From: Nannochloropsis oceanica
Taxonomy: Eukaryota > Sar > Eustigmatophyceae > Eustigmatales > Monodopsidaceae
Reading direction: 5' to 3'
DNA: 64,000 nucleotides
Assembly: GCA_004519485.1 (NCBI GenBank)
Contig: CP038114.1
Coordinates: 1 to 64,000 of the forward strand
A model generated the notes under the pieces. It saw only the letters and a list, made by a program, of their open reading frames with translations, ran no database searches and was not told where the DNA came from. The translations under genes and the position numbers were made by a program. The first letter of the stretch is position 1; each line of letters begins with the position of its first letter. Positions 10,012 through 22,391 of the stretch are shown one piece after another.

Positions 10012-13000
10012 ATCATCTAATTTTGTCATACTCCTTAAATTTCACCGACTCTTCTTGGGCGCTTGTACATAGAGTCTGCTTTATACTGATGCAGCGTGTA
10101 AAAGTATACAAAATTTTGCCGCTTTCCCTTACTCCGCTTACGCCCCCCTCCACGAGGCACCATGGTAATTTATCGTACCATTTACCTTTGTGCTGCCCTA
10201 TCTCCACATTTCTTGACGAACTATACACGAAAGCTTATCGGGTCTCCAGGGACAAAGTGCCCATGTCATTATCATGAAGGAATGACCCACTGATTTCGGA
10301 CATGTTCGAAGGAACAGAATAGGAGTGGTCTTGGCTTCTCTCTGAAAGGCATGATGTCATCATTCGAGCCAACACCAGCAGTGGCGTGGCCTTTGTGACC
10401 GGCATGAGAGGTGGAAGAGGGCAACTATTTGCTGTAAGTGATTGTTTGTGGCTGTGCGCTTGCGAATTGGGATGTAATTGCTTGCGAGAAGAGAGGTGAA
10501 AGGTGAATCAAATAGCCGATGCAAGCGCCAGCATGCACCAATGCGAGTAAAACCAGGCAAGGAAGAAAACGTTGCCGGCTGACCATGCTTGGTGGCCAGG
10601 CAAATAACAGTGACAGTAATTGCCGTGCACACCAGCGTCGAAACTGTCGAGTTTTGTGAAGGACTTGAAGGAACGCAGCACTCTCCTCGTGTGTCGTCAC
10701 GTTGATGTTCCGAGTCGTTCGCTCGGAGTTGTTGCCCGCCGCTGTGCCAGCATAGTTGCGGAGTTTGTGTCCAAGGCGAGTGTGCTATGTTTTCTCGTCC
10801 TTGTATTGATTCGATTAGATGCTTTGTGGTGGCGATTAAACCCCATCCAAAATGTATCTTTTTTTATTTTATTCTTTTATAATTTTGAATATTTCCCTAC
10901 TATTCCAAAGAAAGGGTCTTCATCGCCGCCTTTGCAGTGGGTGACGAGATTTGTGTTACGGGCATTTCCATGATAACAGTATCAAAGCTCTACTTAATAC
11001 CAAGTTGGAGGCAACGAAATACATTCCATTTTGTGAAGCATCTACCGGCAGATGCCTTTCATCCTCCGAGCAAGCATGTCCGTTACTGGCGGATGAATGT
11101 TTACTGGCTCTCCCATATATATGCATGCAACAAGGCATCGTAGCTCATATCATTAGCTACATTTTCTGCACACAGCTCGATGATTTTATCCCTCGTGAGT
11201 CATTTCCGGTCATTTGCTTCAGGAATGAGAGCCTGCGAGACGATCTCTTTCACAAACAAATTGTTGTAAATTCAACAGCTTTTCCCGCCAGGCAAAACGC
11301 AACTGACGGTGGCAACGGACTGAAGAAAATAAAACCCCCCAAAAAACTGTCGCGATCCTGGTGCTTTGTTTCCTCTGCGTTTGTTTGGCTCTTGCGTGCC
11401 TATTGCAGTCTTATTTCTCTTGCCCTCGTCCTGTGCCATGCACGGACATTCCATGCTCACACTCTTGCGTACGTGGCGGCTGACTTAGGTGTTCGAGCTT
11501 GCTACATGTGCGGCATAGGGCTCGACCATATGCAAGGCCATGAACTAGGCGCCGTCTCTTGTGATACTGGGCAAAGTGGTTACGCCTTACGTCTCCTACA
11601 CCTTTCCACCAAATATGTCGCTCCCCTTCAAGAATATGGCACCCTCTGCTGGTGATGGTAATGAGAGAATTGAAACGCGGCTTGATAAAAAGATTCAGAT
11701 TTCAGACCGCGTTATGTTGACTAGTAGAAGACGTCGCCGCGAGGCGCAAGGTTTATATATAATATATATCAACATATTGTGACGGGGTGAAGCAAACCAC
11801 AACTCAACTCACCGCGCTCTTCCTGCGTACTTGAAGCTGCATGAATCAACGCGGAGCGTCGGTCAGCAGGCCGCCAGGTACTACAAACCAAGCATCGCGA
11901 CCCGGAGCCATTATTGGTAGCTTCTTTTTCCACTGGGATGGACCCCAATTTAAGCCAAGGGCTAACCCCGAGAGCAATCACTAGGTAGCCATGCAAGCGC
12001 TGCCCTTGCGGCCTTAACCTGCAGCCAGCTAATATAGATCTACTTGATATTTGTCCAGTCGTAAGCAAGAGATATTCCGCGCTTCATCACATTCCCCCGC
12101 CCGTTTTCTGTCGCTATCATCCCAAACACAGGACTCTCGGTACCCAAACCAGCCCTCTCTCCAACACAAGATGCGCATGTCCATGCTCCGCCTAGGTGGG
12201 CTCTTCCTCGCCGTGGCCCTCTTTGGTGCCTGTACGCTCCCCAATGTCGAGGCCAACAAGACGCGTAAGTCTTGGGGGAAGGTGCTTTGCCCTCTGCAGA
12301 GGTGGTTCCTGTCCACATAAGTTGAACAGAGCTTGAAAAGGCAGCAGTAATGCAGCACCCATCCGTCTCATCTCCACACACCCTCACCCTTGAAACACAG
12401 CCAAGGTCGCAAGGGTCCGCTATTCCAAGGCCAAGGCCTTCACCGCATGCTTCAGCAACATTAACTTCGAGGAGGACGAGGGAAGCGACGACGACATTGA
12501 TTTTTTCCAATGGGAAGCTCAGGTTTTCGACTGCTCGGACAACGTACGTACTTTTCATGTGCTCCTCGTCCTTGACCTTAAGCCCATCTGTGTCCATGTT
12601 TGAAGCCCACTATTGACCCTTTTTCACACACGACGTTTCATATAGCCAGCAATCGACACTCCAGTGGGGTCGTCCACCTTTGCTTGCAGCTATGTCGAAG
12701 AGCAGGATGATAATTTCCGTATTGGTGTTTGCAATGGGAACATTGTGATCGCTGGCAATGCGCTTTACGTGTCCTTCACCATGGACCGCGAGTAAGTGCT
12801 ATTGTGTGCATTATTGTTGTTGTAATGATATCATGATTATTATTTTATCTTTATCAAAAGCTCAGCTCTAGGCAGTGGCGTGCCTAGTTACTTTTGGGGT
12901 GCGAGAGAGATCTAGAGAAAAGTGATCTTTATGCTCGTTTCGCTCCTCTGACTCTTCATGCCTTGCCCAAACCTCACCTTAACCAGTGACGTGTCGGAAG

Positions 13001-13724
13001 ACCAATTGTTCCCTAGCCGAGCCCAGTACCCGGCCATAGTCGGGAGTACCGGGCTCTTCCCCAGGAATCCTGTCAAGTACGATGATATCGAGTTCGTGAA
13101 TGTACGTACACTACATTTAGGTCTCTTCTCTTTCCGAAACACACACATTTAACCCATCTTCAACTCATACACTACACAACAGGGCACGTCGACGGATTTC
13201 CCCGTGAGTGTCACCCTCACATATAAGGGGAGGCAGTACAACCCCATGGTGCCCGTCACCCTGAAGTAGAGTATGCGGGAGACCGTGCTTTAGCCTACAG
13301 TTAATGCCGTGTGTTTGCTTGATGGAAAGAGGGGGCTTTTGAGAATCTGTCTATGTCGGTTATGTGTGACTTTGATGCCTGTCTTTTCATGTTTCATTTA
13401 GTCATGTCGTATGTGTTTGTGCCAACTAAGTAATCGCTGATCTATGTGCTACGCATATTAATATCCATGGAGCGGGCTTAGTCAATGTTCGTGTCGTGTT
13501 TGTATGTGAGATGACCGTGACGCGTAGTGGTGCGAGTCCTTTTTCGTCAAAAAGAGCTACAAGGCACTACACTGATCCGGCTTCGTCCATCTCCTTTCCT
13601 TATCTTATCTGGCTGTGCAATTTCTGTTATTGAAATCAATGAAAAAAAAATGGAAAGACGAGAAGGGGGCATCTGCGCGCAGTTTTCTTTGGGTTTATTT
13701 CATGTTTTTTCCCCTTTCTCCTTG
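10012..13724. repeat. Tandem duplication, full unit 2 (3,713 bp)
   Basis: The same length as unit 1. I found nine base differences from unit 1, eight of them between unit-1 positions 8772 and 9007, plus one near 9689. Everything else I compared is the same. Confidence 0.95.
12171..13269 (+). CDS. Secreted 194-residue protein of unknown family, tandem copy B
   Basis: Exons 12171-12264, 12401-12543, 12646-12791, 12987-13101 and 13183-13269, the same structure as copy A shifted by 3,713 bp. The protein differs from copy A by Asn to Ser in the acidic segment (GSDDD instead of GNDDD) and by four changes packed into eight residues: YADDQDENF in copy A is YVEEQDDNF here. The four cysteines, the signal peptide and all splice sites are kept. 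Both copies look functional. The changed segment is Asp/Glu-rich and lies between the third and fourth cysteines, so it may be a surface or ligand-contact loop; that is inference. Confidence 0.85.
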
Positions 13725-14539
13725 ATCATCTAATTTTGTCATACTCCTTAAATTTCACCGACTCTTCTTGGGCGCTTGTACATAGAGTCTGCTTTATACT
13801 GATGCAGCGTGTAAAAGTATACAAAATTTTGCCGCTTTCCCTTACTCCGCTTACGCCCCCCTCCACGAGGCACCATGGTAATTTATCGTACCATTTACCT
13901 TTGTGCTGCCCTATCTCCACATTTCTTGACGAACTATACACGAAAGCTTATCGGGTCTCCAGGGACAAAGTGCCCATGTCATTATCATGAAGGAATGACC
14001 CACTGATTTCGGACATGTTCGAAGGAACAGAATAGGAGTGGTCTTGGCTTCTCTCTGAAAGGCATGATGTCATCATTCGAGCCAACACCAGCAGTGGCGT
14101 GGCCTTTGTGACCGGCATGAGAGGTGGAAGAGGGCAACTATTTGCTGTAAGTGATTGTTTGTGGCTGTGCGCTTGCGAATTGGGATGTAATTGCTTGCGA
14201 GAAGAGAGGTGAAAGGTGAATCAAATAGCCGATGCAAGCGCCAGCATGCACCAATGCGAGTAAAACCAGGCAAGGAAGAAAACGTTGCCGGCTGACCATG
14301 CTTGGTGGCCAGGCAAATAACAGTGACAGTAATTGCCGTGCACACCAGCGTCGAAACTGTCGAGTTTTGTGAAGGACTTGAAGGAACGCAGCACTCTCCT
14401 CGTGTGTCGTCACGTTGATGTTCCGAGTCGTTCGCTCGGAGTTGTTGCCCGCCGCTGTGCCAGCATAGTTGCGGAGTTTGTGTCCAAGGCGAGTGTGCTA
14501 TGTTTTCTCGTCCTTGTATTGATTCGATTAGATGCTTTG
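13725..14539. repeat. Tandem duplication, partial unit 3 (815 bp)
   Basis: Matches the first 815 bp of units 1 and 2, then breaks off after GATTAGATGCTTTG. It contains no part of the 194-residue gene. It lies directly upstream of the 89-residue secreted-protein gene, which may use it as upstream sequence. Confidence 0.93.
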
Positions 14540-14699
14540 CACGCTTTATGACTGATGCGGCTGCCTCATCGGTTCTCACTTTCTGCCCGTCCTTTCAAGC
14601 ATTGAATAATTATTATGTACCTCCCACCAACACCGCTTTTCCCCACGCGACGCATCAAGCTGTCTAAGCCCGTCCCTATCCAAACCTTTAGTATCTACC

Positions 14700-15285
14700 A
14701 TGAAACGAGCCAATATCTTTACACGCGCCGTCCTTCTTGTCCTCGTGGCATTTGCGTCTGTCACTGCTGGCCAGGTGAGTCTTCGAGACATTGTCTGGGA
14801 GGGAAAGGCTGGCTGAGTGCCTTGGGGAAGGGCATGTGCATTTGTGAAGGTTCTTCCGGGGGCTGGCGCGGTATTTCCTTAGGATATTTTAGTAAGCCCT
14901 CAACAACATATACAGGAGATGGTCACGCCCGAAGAGGGTCCTGTCGCTGCCGTCACGGCGCCCTTTACGCCCGCTGAGAAGGTAGACACCAACTTCCTTC
15001 GGGTGAGTAAGTTGAGCCGGACCTGTCTGCCTGTGGTGGATGTGCAGGGGAGGAGGAGGAAGGCAGGGATAGGATTGGCGCATAGAAAATATAAGAGCGA
15101 CGGCTTACGATGTGACCCAGCAATTTAACCAAAACGCGTGCCCATGTGCATGCACACACAATTATATATATACATAGGGTAATGCCGAGGCGGACAAGGT
15201 CATGTGTAATGGGAAAGAGTGCCCCCCGGGCTATATGTGCATGCGTGGATCGGGTGGTATGTACTGCATGAAGCATCGTGTGTAG
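14700..15285 (+). CDS. Small secreted cysteine-containing peptide (89 residues), unknown family
   Basis: Three exons: 14700-14774, 14916-15002 and 15178-15285, with GT-AG introns and matching phases. Exon 1 is exactly a signal peptide (MKRANIFTRAVLLVLVAFAS, ending in TAGQ). Exon 2 encodes a Pro/Glu-rich linker. Exon 3 holds four cysteines in the pattern C-x4-C-x5-C-x8-C (MCNGKECPPGYMCMRG, then MYCMKH), a short disulfide-knot-like tail. The exon/domain match (leader, linker, Cys module) is neat. Granulin, conotoxin-like or protease-inhibitor-like folds share such spacing, but none can be claimed. The gene follows the partial third tandem unit. Confidence 0.8.
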
Positions 15286-15894
15286 TGTGTCTGGAGACAC
15301 AGCAATTGCAGCGCTAGCAGCACCAGAAGCAGCACCAATAGCAGCCGCAGCAGCACCATGAGGACGAAGCAAAAGAAAAAGAAGAAAAAGAAGACGACGG
15401 GTAGAAAGAAGAGAGGATGAAAGAAGAAGAAGAAGAAGAAGAATTAAAAAAAAGGAGAGAAGATAAATACCAGCACGACAATGAGAGAATGAAAGAGATG
15501 AGGGGAGGTATGAAGGCTTTCACCCGGACCAACCAAAAAGAATTGAGAAACATCACTTACACGTGAGATACTGAAAGGCCACAAGCCTACTATTTCTCTT
15601 GCTACCCCCCCCCCGTCCGCAAACGAAAACGAAATAAGTCACCTCCCAACCCAACCAATACAAGAAAGGAGGCACACGGTAGGGGGGCAATCGACGCGTC
15701 CTGTCAAAGTGGCTCGAGGAGGAGACCAAAAAATTAAGTTTATCGAGGGAGGGCTGTGTCTAAGTGGTGGTTTGCTCTCACTTGATGGCATTTTTGATTT
15801 CCTTTCCCCGGCAGGACCGAGGGGCGTCATTTCTTTTCCCTTTTTGGCAATTCCCGCCCTGTCAGTGAATCCATCTCCACCCTTCTGTTGCCGC

Positions 15895-15926
<32 letters not shown>

Positions 15927-16143
15927 GATTCCTCCAACTCCGAGTCCCACCCATGAAATCCAGGACTCACTCACTCACTCCTTCCATCCCTCCCTCCCCA
16001 CATACATACATACACCCCCCCTATTTCTTCCTCCTTTTTACCCTTGTCAGCGACAGCAGCACCCACCTCCTCGTTTTAGTCCTATCCTCGCCTTCTATCC
16101 TCTTCCCCCTCTCTCCCTTTCTGCCTGCTCGTTTCTCCCTGGT
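15286..16143. other. Intergenic, low-complexity patches
   Basis: Holds AGC/GCA-rich sequence (15310-15360), a GAA-rich stretch (15365-15445), a C-run (15606-15613) and a (CTG)9-like run (15896-15923). No gene is supported. Confidence 0.5.
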
Positions 16144-16966
16144 CTAGTATTGAGGATCCGTCTTGCGGCGCCAGTTCTGGGTTTGGGGGGAGAAAGGGAG
16201 GGAGGATGGAGGGAGGGCGATTGAAGGGAGGGATGAGTACATCTAGAGTGGGGAAAATATCAAGGATAGCGAGCCAGATGGGACACACAGACCAGTGGGA
16301 GGGAGGGAGGGAAGGAAGGAAGGAGAGAGGGAGGGCGGGAGGGAGTGTCCTCACATTTGGATCGGGGTCGAAGACGAACTGAAAATCTTGGAAGAGGATG
16401 TCCACGATAAAAAGCACGGCTGCGAAGATGATCAGTACCGTCTGTGATTGGTGAGGGGGAGAGAGGGAGGGAGGGAGGAGGGAAGAAGGGAGGGAGGGAG
16501 GGAGGGAGGGAGGGAGGGAGGAATGAGAGAAGGCACAGGGTCCACGGTGGTTATGACCACGACCACAGCCGTCTGTGAATGTTGGAAGAATGGGCGGGAG
16601 GGAGAGCGGGCGGGAAGCACGATAGGACTTAGAGGGCAGGGCGCGGGGACATAAGGGTGCACGAGACGGAGGATTCACGCACACCCCCTTCTTCGTCTGA
16701 CCCCTCACACAAGACCACACAAAAAAAATCCACCACCCCGTCCGTCCTCTGCCTCAGCAGGAAGAAGAGTGGCAATAGAATGAAGACATGGACAAGAGAG
16801 GGACCGGTGGACAAGAAATGAGAGGGAAAGGGCGGGGGATGGGGCGGCGACAACGCACATAGTAGATCCATATGCTCTTGCGGGTGAAAATGGCGAACAT
16901 GAATAGGAGGGCCAGGATAAAGAGCTGCATGTAGTGCCGGCCCTTGAGGATGTTGCTCTCACCCAT
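16144..16966 (-). CDS. Small membrane protein (75 residues), family not recognised
   Basis: Three minus-strand exons fit: 16859-16966, 16355-16441 and 16144-16176, all phase 0 with GT-AG introns. The product has two hydrophobic helices, one per main exon (MQLFILALLFMFAIF and VLIIFAAVLFIVDILF), then FVFDPDPN and a short basic/polar tail (NWRRKTDPQY). Intron 1 contains a possible nine-codon mini-exon near 16546-16573, preceded by the same CACAGACGG sequence as the start of exon 2, so an extra cassette is possible. The size and hairpin topology suggest a subunit of a larger membrane complex. Confidence 0.6.
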
Positions 16967-17806
16967 CGCTGCCGATAGCTGCTGCTGCTGCTGCTGTCCT
17001 GTCTGTGTTGTAGGCGGGAGTGCTGTGTGAGAAGCATGATGATAATGATGCTGGTTTACAACGCCTTGTTGGAGAAAACAAAAGCACCCGGCGCCGCTCG
17101 CAACTTGCCCACGACCGCGTGCTAGAGAAACACCATAATGATGAAGGTGGTTGCGGGGGTTGTTCAGTGAGGCATGCAGAAAGAGAGAGAGAACCGGGAT
17201 GAATCCGAGACAAGGACGAAGGAGGACGGAGGAGCGAGAGAGAAGCGAAGCGAAGGCCCATTCCGACTGTAAGGGACATCAAAACAATTTTCTTTCCAAA
17301 CCATGAAAATATGTTGCGATCGACGCCGGGGATACATGTGTCAGAGCCGCAAAAGCCTCCAAACAAATTTAACGCATAAGGCCAGAACACCCCGCCCGCA
17401 TAGTGCAGCATCGGCCGGCTTCGGCGTGCACCATAAGCAACAAGAAAAAGCACGATATGTGAAATAAAAGAACAAAACTCGTGATGCGGAGCTCATCCTG
17501 GACGTCTGGAGACTCACTTTTCCTTTCCTGTATCATACTCCATCAGCTATCAAAACGACCCATACCATACAACACCTTATTTACCCTTCCCTCCTTCCCT
17601 CTTTCCTAGCTCCTTCCCTCCCTTCATTTCTTCCTCTCTTACGCCTCATCACATGTTTTTGTCTGTCTCCCGTACGAGTGTAATATACATTTTTCTCTTT
17701 TACAATATTTAAACGTGTATTTCTTGACTGCTTGGCCTATAGCCAGCACATGCTGTGCGCTGACACTCCCTCCCTCCCTCCCTCCCTCCCTCCCTCCTTC
17801 CCCATC
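16967..17806. other. Intergenic, no gene recognised
   Basis: Contains the 5' side of the 75-residue membrane protein gene, with a GCTGCT run just upstream of its ATG, and the 3' side of the F-box-like gene, with a CCCT run at 17767-17800. Confidence 0.45.
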
Positions 17807-18258
17807 TCAACAGTGATGATAATTGACAATTTGGATGCTACCCCACCACCACCAGTGCCCCGCCGGAATGCCCGGTACAGGGGGCACAAACAGCTCCAGG
17901 GCCTCTGTTTGTAGGGAGGAAGGAAACGAGGGGGGGGACGAGGGAGGGAACGAGGGAGGGAACGAGGGAGGGGACGATTAGCATTGCGGGAGGGGGACAC
18001 ACGCAACAAAGCTGGATCGCTGGCAGGAGTCCAAGAAGTCATCCTCCCTCCCTCCATCCATCCCTCCCTCCCTCCACTCCTCCCTTCCCTCCTTCCTTCA
18101 CACCCCCTCCCTCCACTACCTTCAATGGTGCTTCCAATCGTTATGTCCAGCGCCTTTACCAGACCCGGAGCGAACAGCCGAGCCGACTGTCGCTCCTCCT
18201 CCTGCTGCTGCTGTTCTTCTTTTTCCTTTCCTTCCCCTCCTTCTCCTTCTTCTTCTTC

Positions 18259-18297
<39 letters not shown>

Positions 18298-20021
18298 GTC
18301 GCGCGTAGAAGAAGAGGTGGTAGAGGGAGGGAGGGAGGGCGGGAGGGAGCGGGAGGGGGAAAGGACGGACTTGGCGACGTAGAAATCAGAGACAAAATCA
18401 ATGGCACTTCGACGCCTTCGGGAGGGAGGGAAGGAGGGGGGGAGGGAAGAAGGGGGAGTAAGACGACGATAAGAGGGGGCAGGAAGATGGAGGAGGGAGG
18501 GGGAGGGGGGGAGGACACGTCCGTACCAAGGCACAGAAGGCCACTCGACGAAGCCGCCGTTCCAGACGTCGTAATGCATGCTCAGCTCTTCGGTGTGACG
18601 GATGAAGTCGAAGAGGCACGCGCGCTGGAGGGAGGGAGGGAAGGAGGGAGGGAGGCAGGGAGGGAGAGTCCGGTTGAATCATCATCACTACAGCCCAGGC
18701 ATCTCCCACCACCTTCCTCCTTCCCTTCCTCCTTTCCGTCCTCACCATCAAGGCCGACGTCCGTAGAATCCTCCCCGTGGCTTCGAGGTAGGCTTGGAAG
18801 GCTCGGCTGTGCGGGGAGACTTTCCCGAGCTCCAATTTCCTCCCCAGGTCAAACGTGGCCTTCATGAATGCCTGTCCCGATGAAGGGAGGGAGGGAGGAA
18901 GGAGGGAGGGTAGTGAATACACCTACATTCGCAACGCACTTTCCTGTCTATCTATACCTCCCTCCCTTCCTCCATTCGTCCCTCCCTCCCTCCCTCCCTC
19001 CCTACCTCAAAAAGCCCCCGAACCGATTTGGTCTGCGAGAGCACCTTGACCTCGCCCTCCACCTCTTCCCCTTCCTCCTCCCTGCCCTCCTCCACTCCCT
19101 CCTCCCTCTCTTTCAACGAAGTCAAGGCCGTGATGCCCTGATCCAGCAATTCGGAGATGGGCGCAGTGGCGGCTACCGAGGAAAGGAAGAGCATCCGCCA
19201 GGAGCCTCTGTAAGCAGCAAGGGAGAGGTCGCATAAGGGGGATGCCCAGTGCGTTTGGCAGATCTGGTTTTTGGAGATATGGGGGGTATAGAGATTTTAG
19301 GAGAAATAAAGGTTAGAGAGTGGAGAAACTTCACCGATTACGATCTGGTTTGAGATAAGGAGGATAGAGATACTTGACTGATTACGATTGATAAAGTTTC
19401 ATACTTCTGTACTGCCTCCCTTTGGGTGTGTAAGAGTGCAGTTTACCACCAAAATGTTTAAATAATACTCTCCTTGAACCATAAAGCCTTCCAATGCCCA
19501 TTCATCCTCTTTCATTCCCTTGCTTTCCTTACCTCGGGATAAAAAAATGCCGATTGCTCCAAGCCCTCGCACCAGGCCCGGCACAGCAAATGAAACCGTG
19601 CCACGTCTTGTAACTGGCAAAAACGAGCGATCTGAAGGTGAGTGGGAGAGGTTGATGTGAGCATCATCCTCCTCTTGTTGCTCCATCGTCGTCCTACACC
19701 TCCTTCTCCTCCTCCTCCTCCTCCTCCATTTCCTTCTCCTCCTTTCCCAACCCCCCCCCTCCTCCTCCTCCTCTTCATCCCTACTGCGTTGCAGCAACTA
19801 CTTCTCACAGTCCCCAAAACCAACAGCACTTTCTACCGCCCTCCGTCATTTTCCTTTCAGCTTGTCTCACCCTCCTAGAATTCCCCTCCGTCCGCAGTTC
19901 CCCCCTCTGCTCTCACCTGATGCATCATTTCCACAGACAAGTGATTCCAGCCTGTCGGCCCCAGCGGCAGCTTCTTGGGGGCCAGAGAATGCACCGCAGA
20001 TGCAGAATCCACGACTACCAT
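17807..20021 (-). CDS. F-box-like protein with in-frame polyglutamine/acidic insert
   Basis: Proposed minus-strand exons: 19917-20021, 19533-19631, 19006-19263, 18746-18871, 18527-18624, 18120-18415, then a tentative short exon 18003-18019 and 17807-17902. The first six junctions keep frame with GT-AG sites. The N-terminal part (GWNHLSVEMMHQ, then IARFCQLQDVARFHLLCRAW) matches the F-box pattern of a Trp/Leu-rich helix followed by CRxW, the surface that binds SKP1. The next exon continues with AYRGSWRMLF. This suggests a substrate adaptor of an SCF ubiquitin ligase. Exon 6 holds about 12 Gln from a (CAA)n run followed by a Glu/Lys/Gln segment, open in frame. The downstream region (FDFIRHTEELSMHYDVW) is not recognised. 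The open frame reaches back to a Met at 20240, so the start is uncertain. Confidence 0.62.
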
Positions 20022-20510
20022 GGTTGCGTGCCTGTGATTAGGAAAGTGGTGGTGTGGTAGGGAAGTGAGCGCTTCTGACAAACGGGAGCGAAATAAGCCG
20101 ACACCGTCACCATCACTGCCCCCCCGGCAGGCTTGTCGGTGGCCTTTGTGGCCGAAATTTTCTTCTTCCATGACAATTTCCGCCCCTCGTTGAGAGCGCA
20201 ATAAAGTGCAAGCATCAGTGCACCTCTCCAGTACCGACACCTCTGCAAGAAGCCGCCTTCTCTTCGGTAACCTCCCCCAGTTTTTCCCCTGGACAGGGAA
20301 AGGAGTGGCATAAGCGGGGCCTTAAGCATACGTAAGGTAAGATGTGAGCCATGGGCAGAGGAAATAGCGGAAAATGCAAATGTGGAAGAAAAAAGGGACG
20401 ATGTGCTACCCCCGTCGTCCTCGAGGCGAGTCCCGGCCCTGGGTTAGGAGGAAACACTCGGCCCATGCCCGAAATAACTAACAATTTTCAAAAAACTTTC
20501 ACGGAGTCGC
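20022..20510. other. Intergenic, with possible 5' extension of the F-box-like gene
   Basis: An open frame continuous with the first F-box exon extends to 20240. The rest shows no gene. Confidence 0.4.
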
Positions 20511-21404
20511 TTATTTTCTACGCTCTCCCTGTGTCTCCTCCTTATCTCTTTTATTCGAAGGAATAAGCGCCTTCTCCTCATTTCTCACTCGATCTTTTCC
20601 AGGCTTCCCTCCCACCGCTGCCTCGCCACCCTCCACACCTCCCATCTTCTTCTTTGTCGACTCTTTCTTCCTCTCATCCTCACCCTGTATCTCCCTCTTC
20701 TGTGCCTCTACTCGCTTTTCCATTGTGCTCACCTCCTTCACCCTCCACTGCAGCTCGAGGTCTTTGGCCACCAGTGCTGCTTCCCACTCTCGCAACCATG
20801 CCTCCCGCTCCCTCAGCTCTTCCTCACAGAGTGCATTGATACTAGAATGAATAGCATCCGAATCAGGGAGTGGCACTACGGGCGTGCATCCCATACGATA
20901 ATGGATAATGTCTGTATCGTGCTCTTTCTCACCCTCTACAACCTGGATAGGGGCGGTGTTGCCGTCCTGCTGAGGCCCGACCTCGGTGCCGATGATCGTG
21001 GTGGCTGTGGCAGGGAAAGTTCTGTTACTACCACAGCTGCACCCGCTGTTGCTGTTCTCGCCGGCATCTATTATCGTGTTGTTACTATTCTTACTTTTGC
21101 CACCAGCTCTGGTGCCCTTGTCAGTAATGTTTGTCATCGTCGTCGCCGACGCCCCGCTCTCCTCATGGTGCCTCTGCGCCGCGGCAGTCAACACATCCTT
21201 GAGTTCCTCCGCCCGCGCCATGTACCCCCGAATGCGTTTTTTCAAGGCCTCTCGTGCTCCATTCTCCTTTTCGAGCGTTAACCATTCCATCAATAGACGG
21301 AGGCTTTCTTTGTAGTAGTAGAGGGCGAGGCGGTCTTCCCCTGCCTTGTCTGCCTTAACCGCCTTAGTGCATTGGTCGATGGCCCGGGATTGGAGAGCTA
21401 GCAT
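20511..21404 (-). CDS. MIT-domain protein with coiled-coil tail
   Basis: Intronless, 297 residues from the Met at 21404; the open frame continues upstream to 21533, but the extra 43 residues look like untranslated sequence. Residues about 3-72 form a MIT (microtubule interacting and transport) domain: QSRAIDQCTKAVKADKAGE, then an aromatic-rich second helix (LALYYYKESLRLLMEWL) and a third helix ending RIRGYMARAEELK, the family signature. MIT domains bind ESCRT-III tails, so a role in endosomal sorting or membrane scission is likely. The middle is Ser/Thr/Gly-rich. The C-terminal third is a charged coiled coil (LREREAWLREWEAALVAKD), ending in Lys/Glu-rich sequence. No AAA ATPase module follows, so this is not Vps4. 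Confidence 0.8.
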   Translation of the reverse strand: MLALQSRAIDQCTKAVKADKAGEDRLALYYYKESLRLLMEWLTLEKENGAREALKKRIRGYMARAEELKDVLTAAAQRHHEESGASATTMTNITDKGTRAGGKSKNSNNTIIDAGENSNSGCSCGSNRTFPATATTIIGTEVGPQQDGNTAPIQVVEGEKEHDTDIIHYRMGCTPVVPLPDSDAIHSSINALCEEELREREAWLREWEAALVAKDLELQWRVKEVSTMEKRVEAQKREIQGEDERKKESTKKKMGGVEGGEAAVGGKPGKDRVRNEEKALIPSNKRDKEETQGERRK

Positions 21405-22391
21405 TTCGGGCCGCTTAGTGTGTGGTATAGTGATAAGGGTGAAGGGATGTTTATTTTTTGAGTCAGGAAAATGGTTCCAAATGTATGTGAGCGGGAGGTT
21501 TGGGGAGGGGAAAGTGGACTGGATCATAAACACGCGAAAGTAACCCCCTGAATATCAATTCAAAATGGGCCTGCTAAATCAGGCAGAGTATCTCTCGAGA
21601 TTTGGCAGTTTATATCTACATCGAGTTCTGGGTGCCCCAAAAAATAGTTTGGGACCACTTGTCTCGAACCGGGGCCGAAGCACTGCATCGGCCTCTAACT
21701 GCGGCCCAAATCTTGGAGTGTGTCGTGGAGTGTGTATCGAAATTTGGGTCGTCATTCGGACCATTTGGGCGGTCGTTCAATAAAATGTGGTTTGCTCAAC
21801 AACCGTGTCGTATTGGAGGTCTAATTGGACCACACAAAAGCACGAGCTTAACGCAAAAACTTCACGAGACAACCCACGAGGCAGCATAAGTCCATGGCGC
21901 ATCGTTGCCCAGGCCCATCACACTTGTTCCCAAAAATTGTACGCCGCCACGGTCACGCTTACACAGTACACCGTCTTAACTTTCAGCTTCTATTCATATC
22001 GAGAGGATGCACGTAAGATGTATGTAGAGCGGGTTTACTGGGGCATTGCGGGCCACGCATACCCACGCCGGCAAGCAACGCACCCCATAAACTATTAGCC
22101 AAGAAATCAAAAGATAAAAAATGCTTTCCCCTATTCCATTCTTTTGCTGCTGCTTTTTGCTGTGCTTTTGCGCCAGTGTGTCCCTTTCATTTGGTCCACT
22201 GCCATGCCTCTCAACCCTTCTCTCTTTGCACCTCCTGTGAACATTTTTTACATCCTTACCTATTTTCCTCTCTCAGTCCTTCATCTAAACCTTTCATTTT
22301 CTCTTCCCATCCCAATCAATGTAATAACTCATCATCTAGCGCCAGGTCGTTTCCTTCCCGGCATCGACACCATCCGAGGCTTCACCCTCTC
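21405..22391. other. Intergenic, no gene recognised
   Basis: Contains several ORFs of 60-120 codons overlapping one another on the plus strand. None has a recognisable motif, and no RNA gene is apparent. Confidence 0.4.

Noticed and set aside
16546-16573. Nine-codon mini-exon in the small membrane protein gene
   Set aside because: The acceptor is good but no convincing donor follows. The three-exon model is complete without it.
18003-18019. Exact 3' exon structure of the F-box-like gene
   Set aside because: The 17-bp exon is only the best frame-keeping choice. It is kept as tentative in the model and not claimed as a finding.
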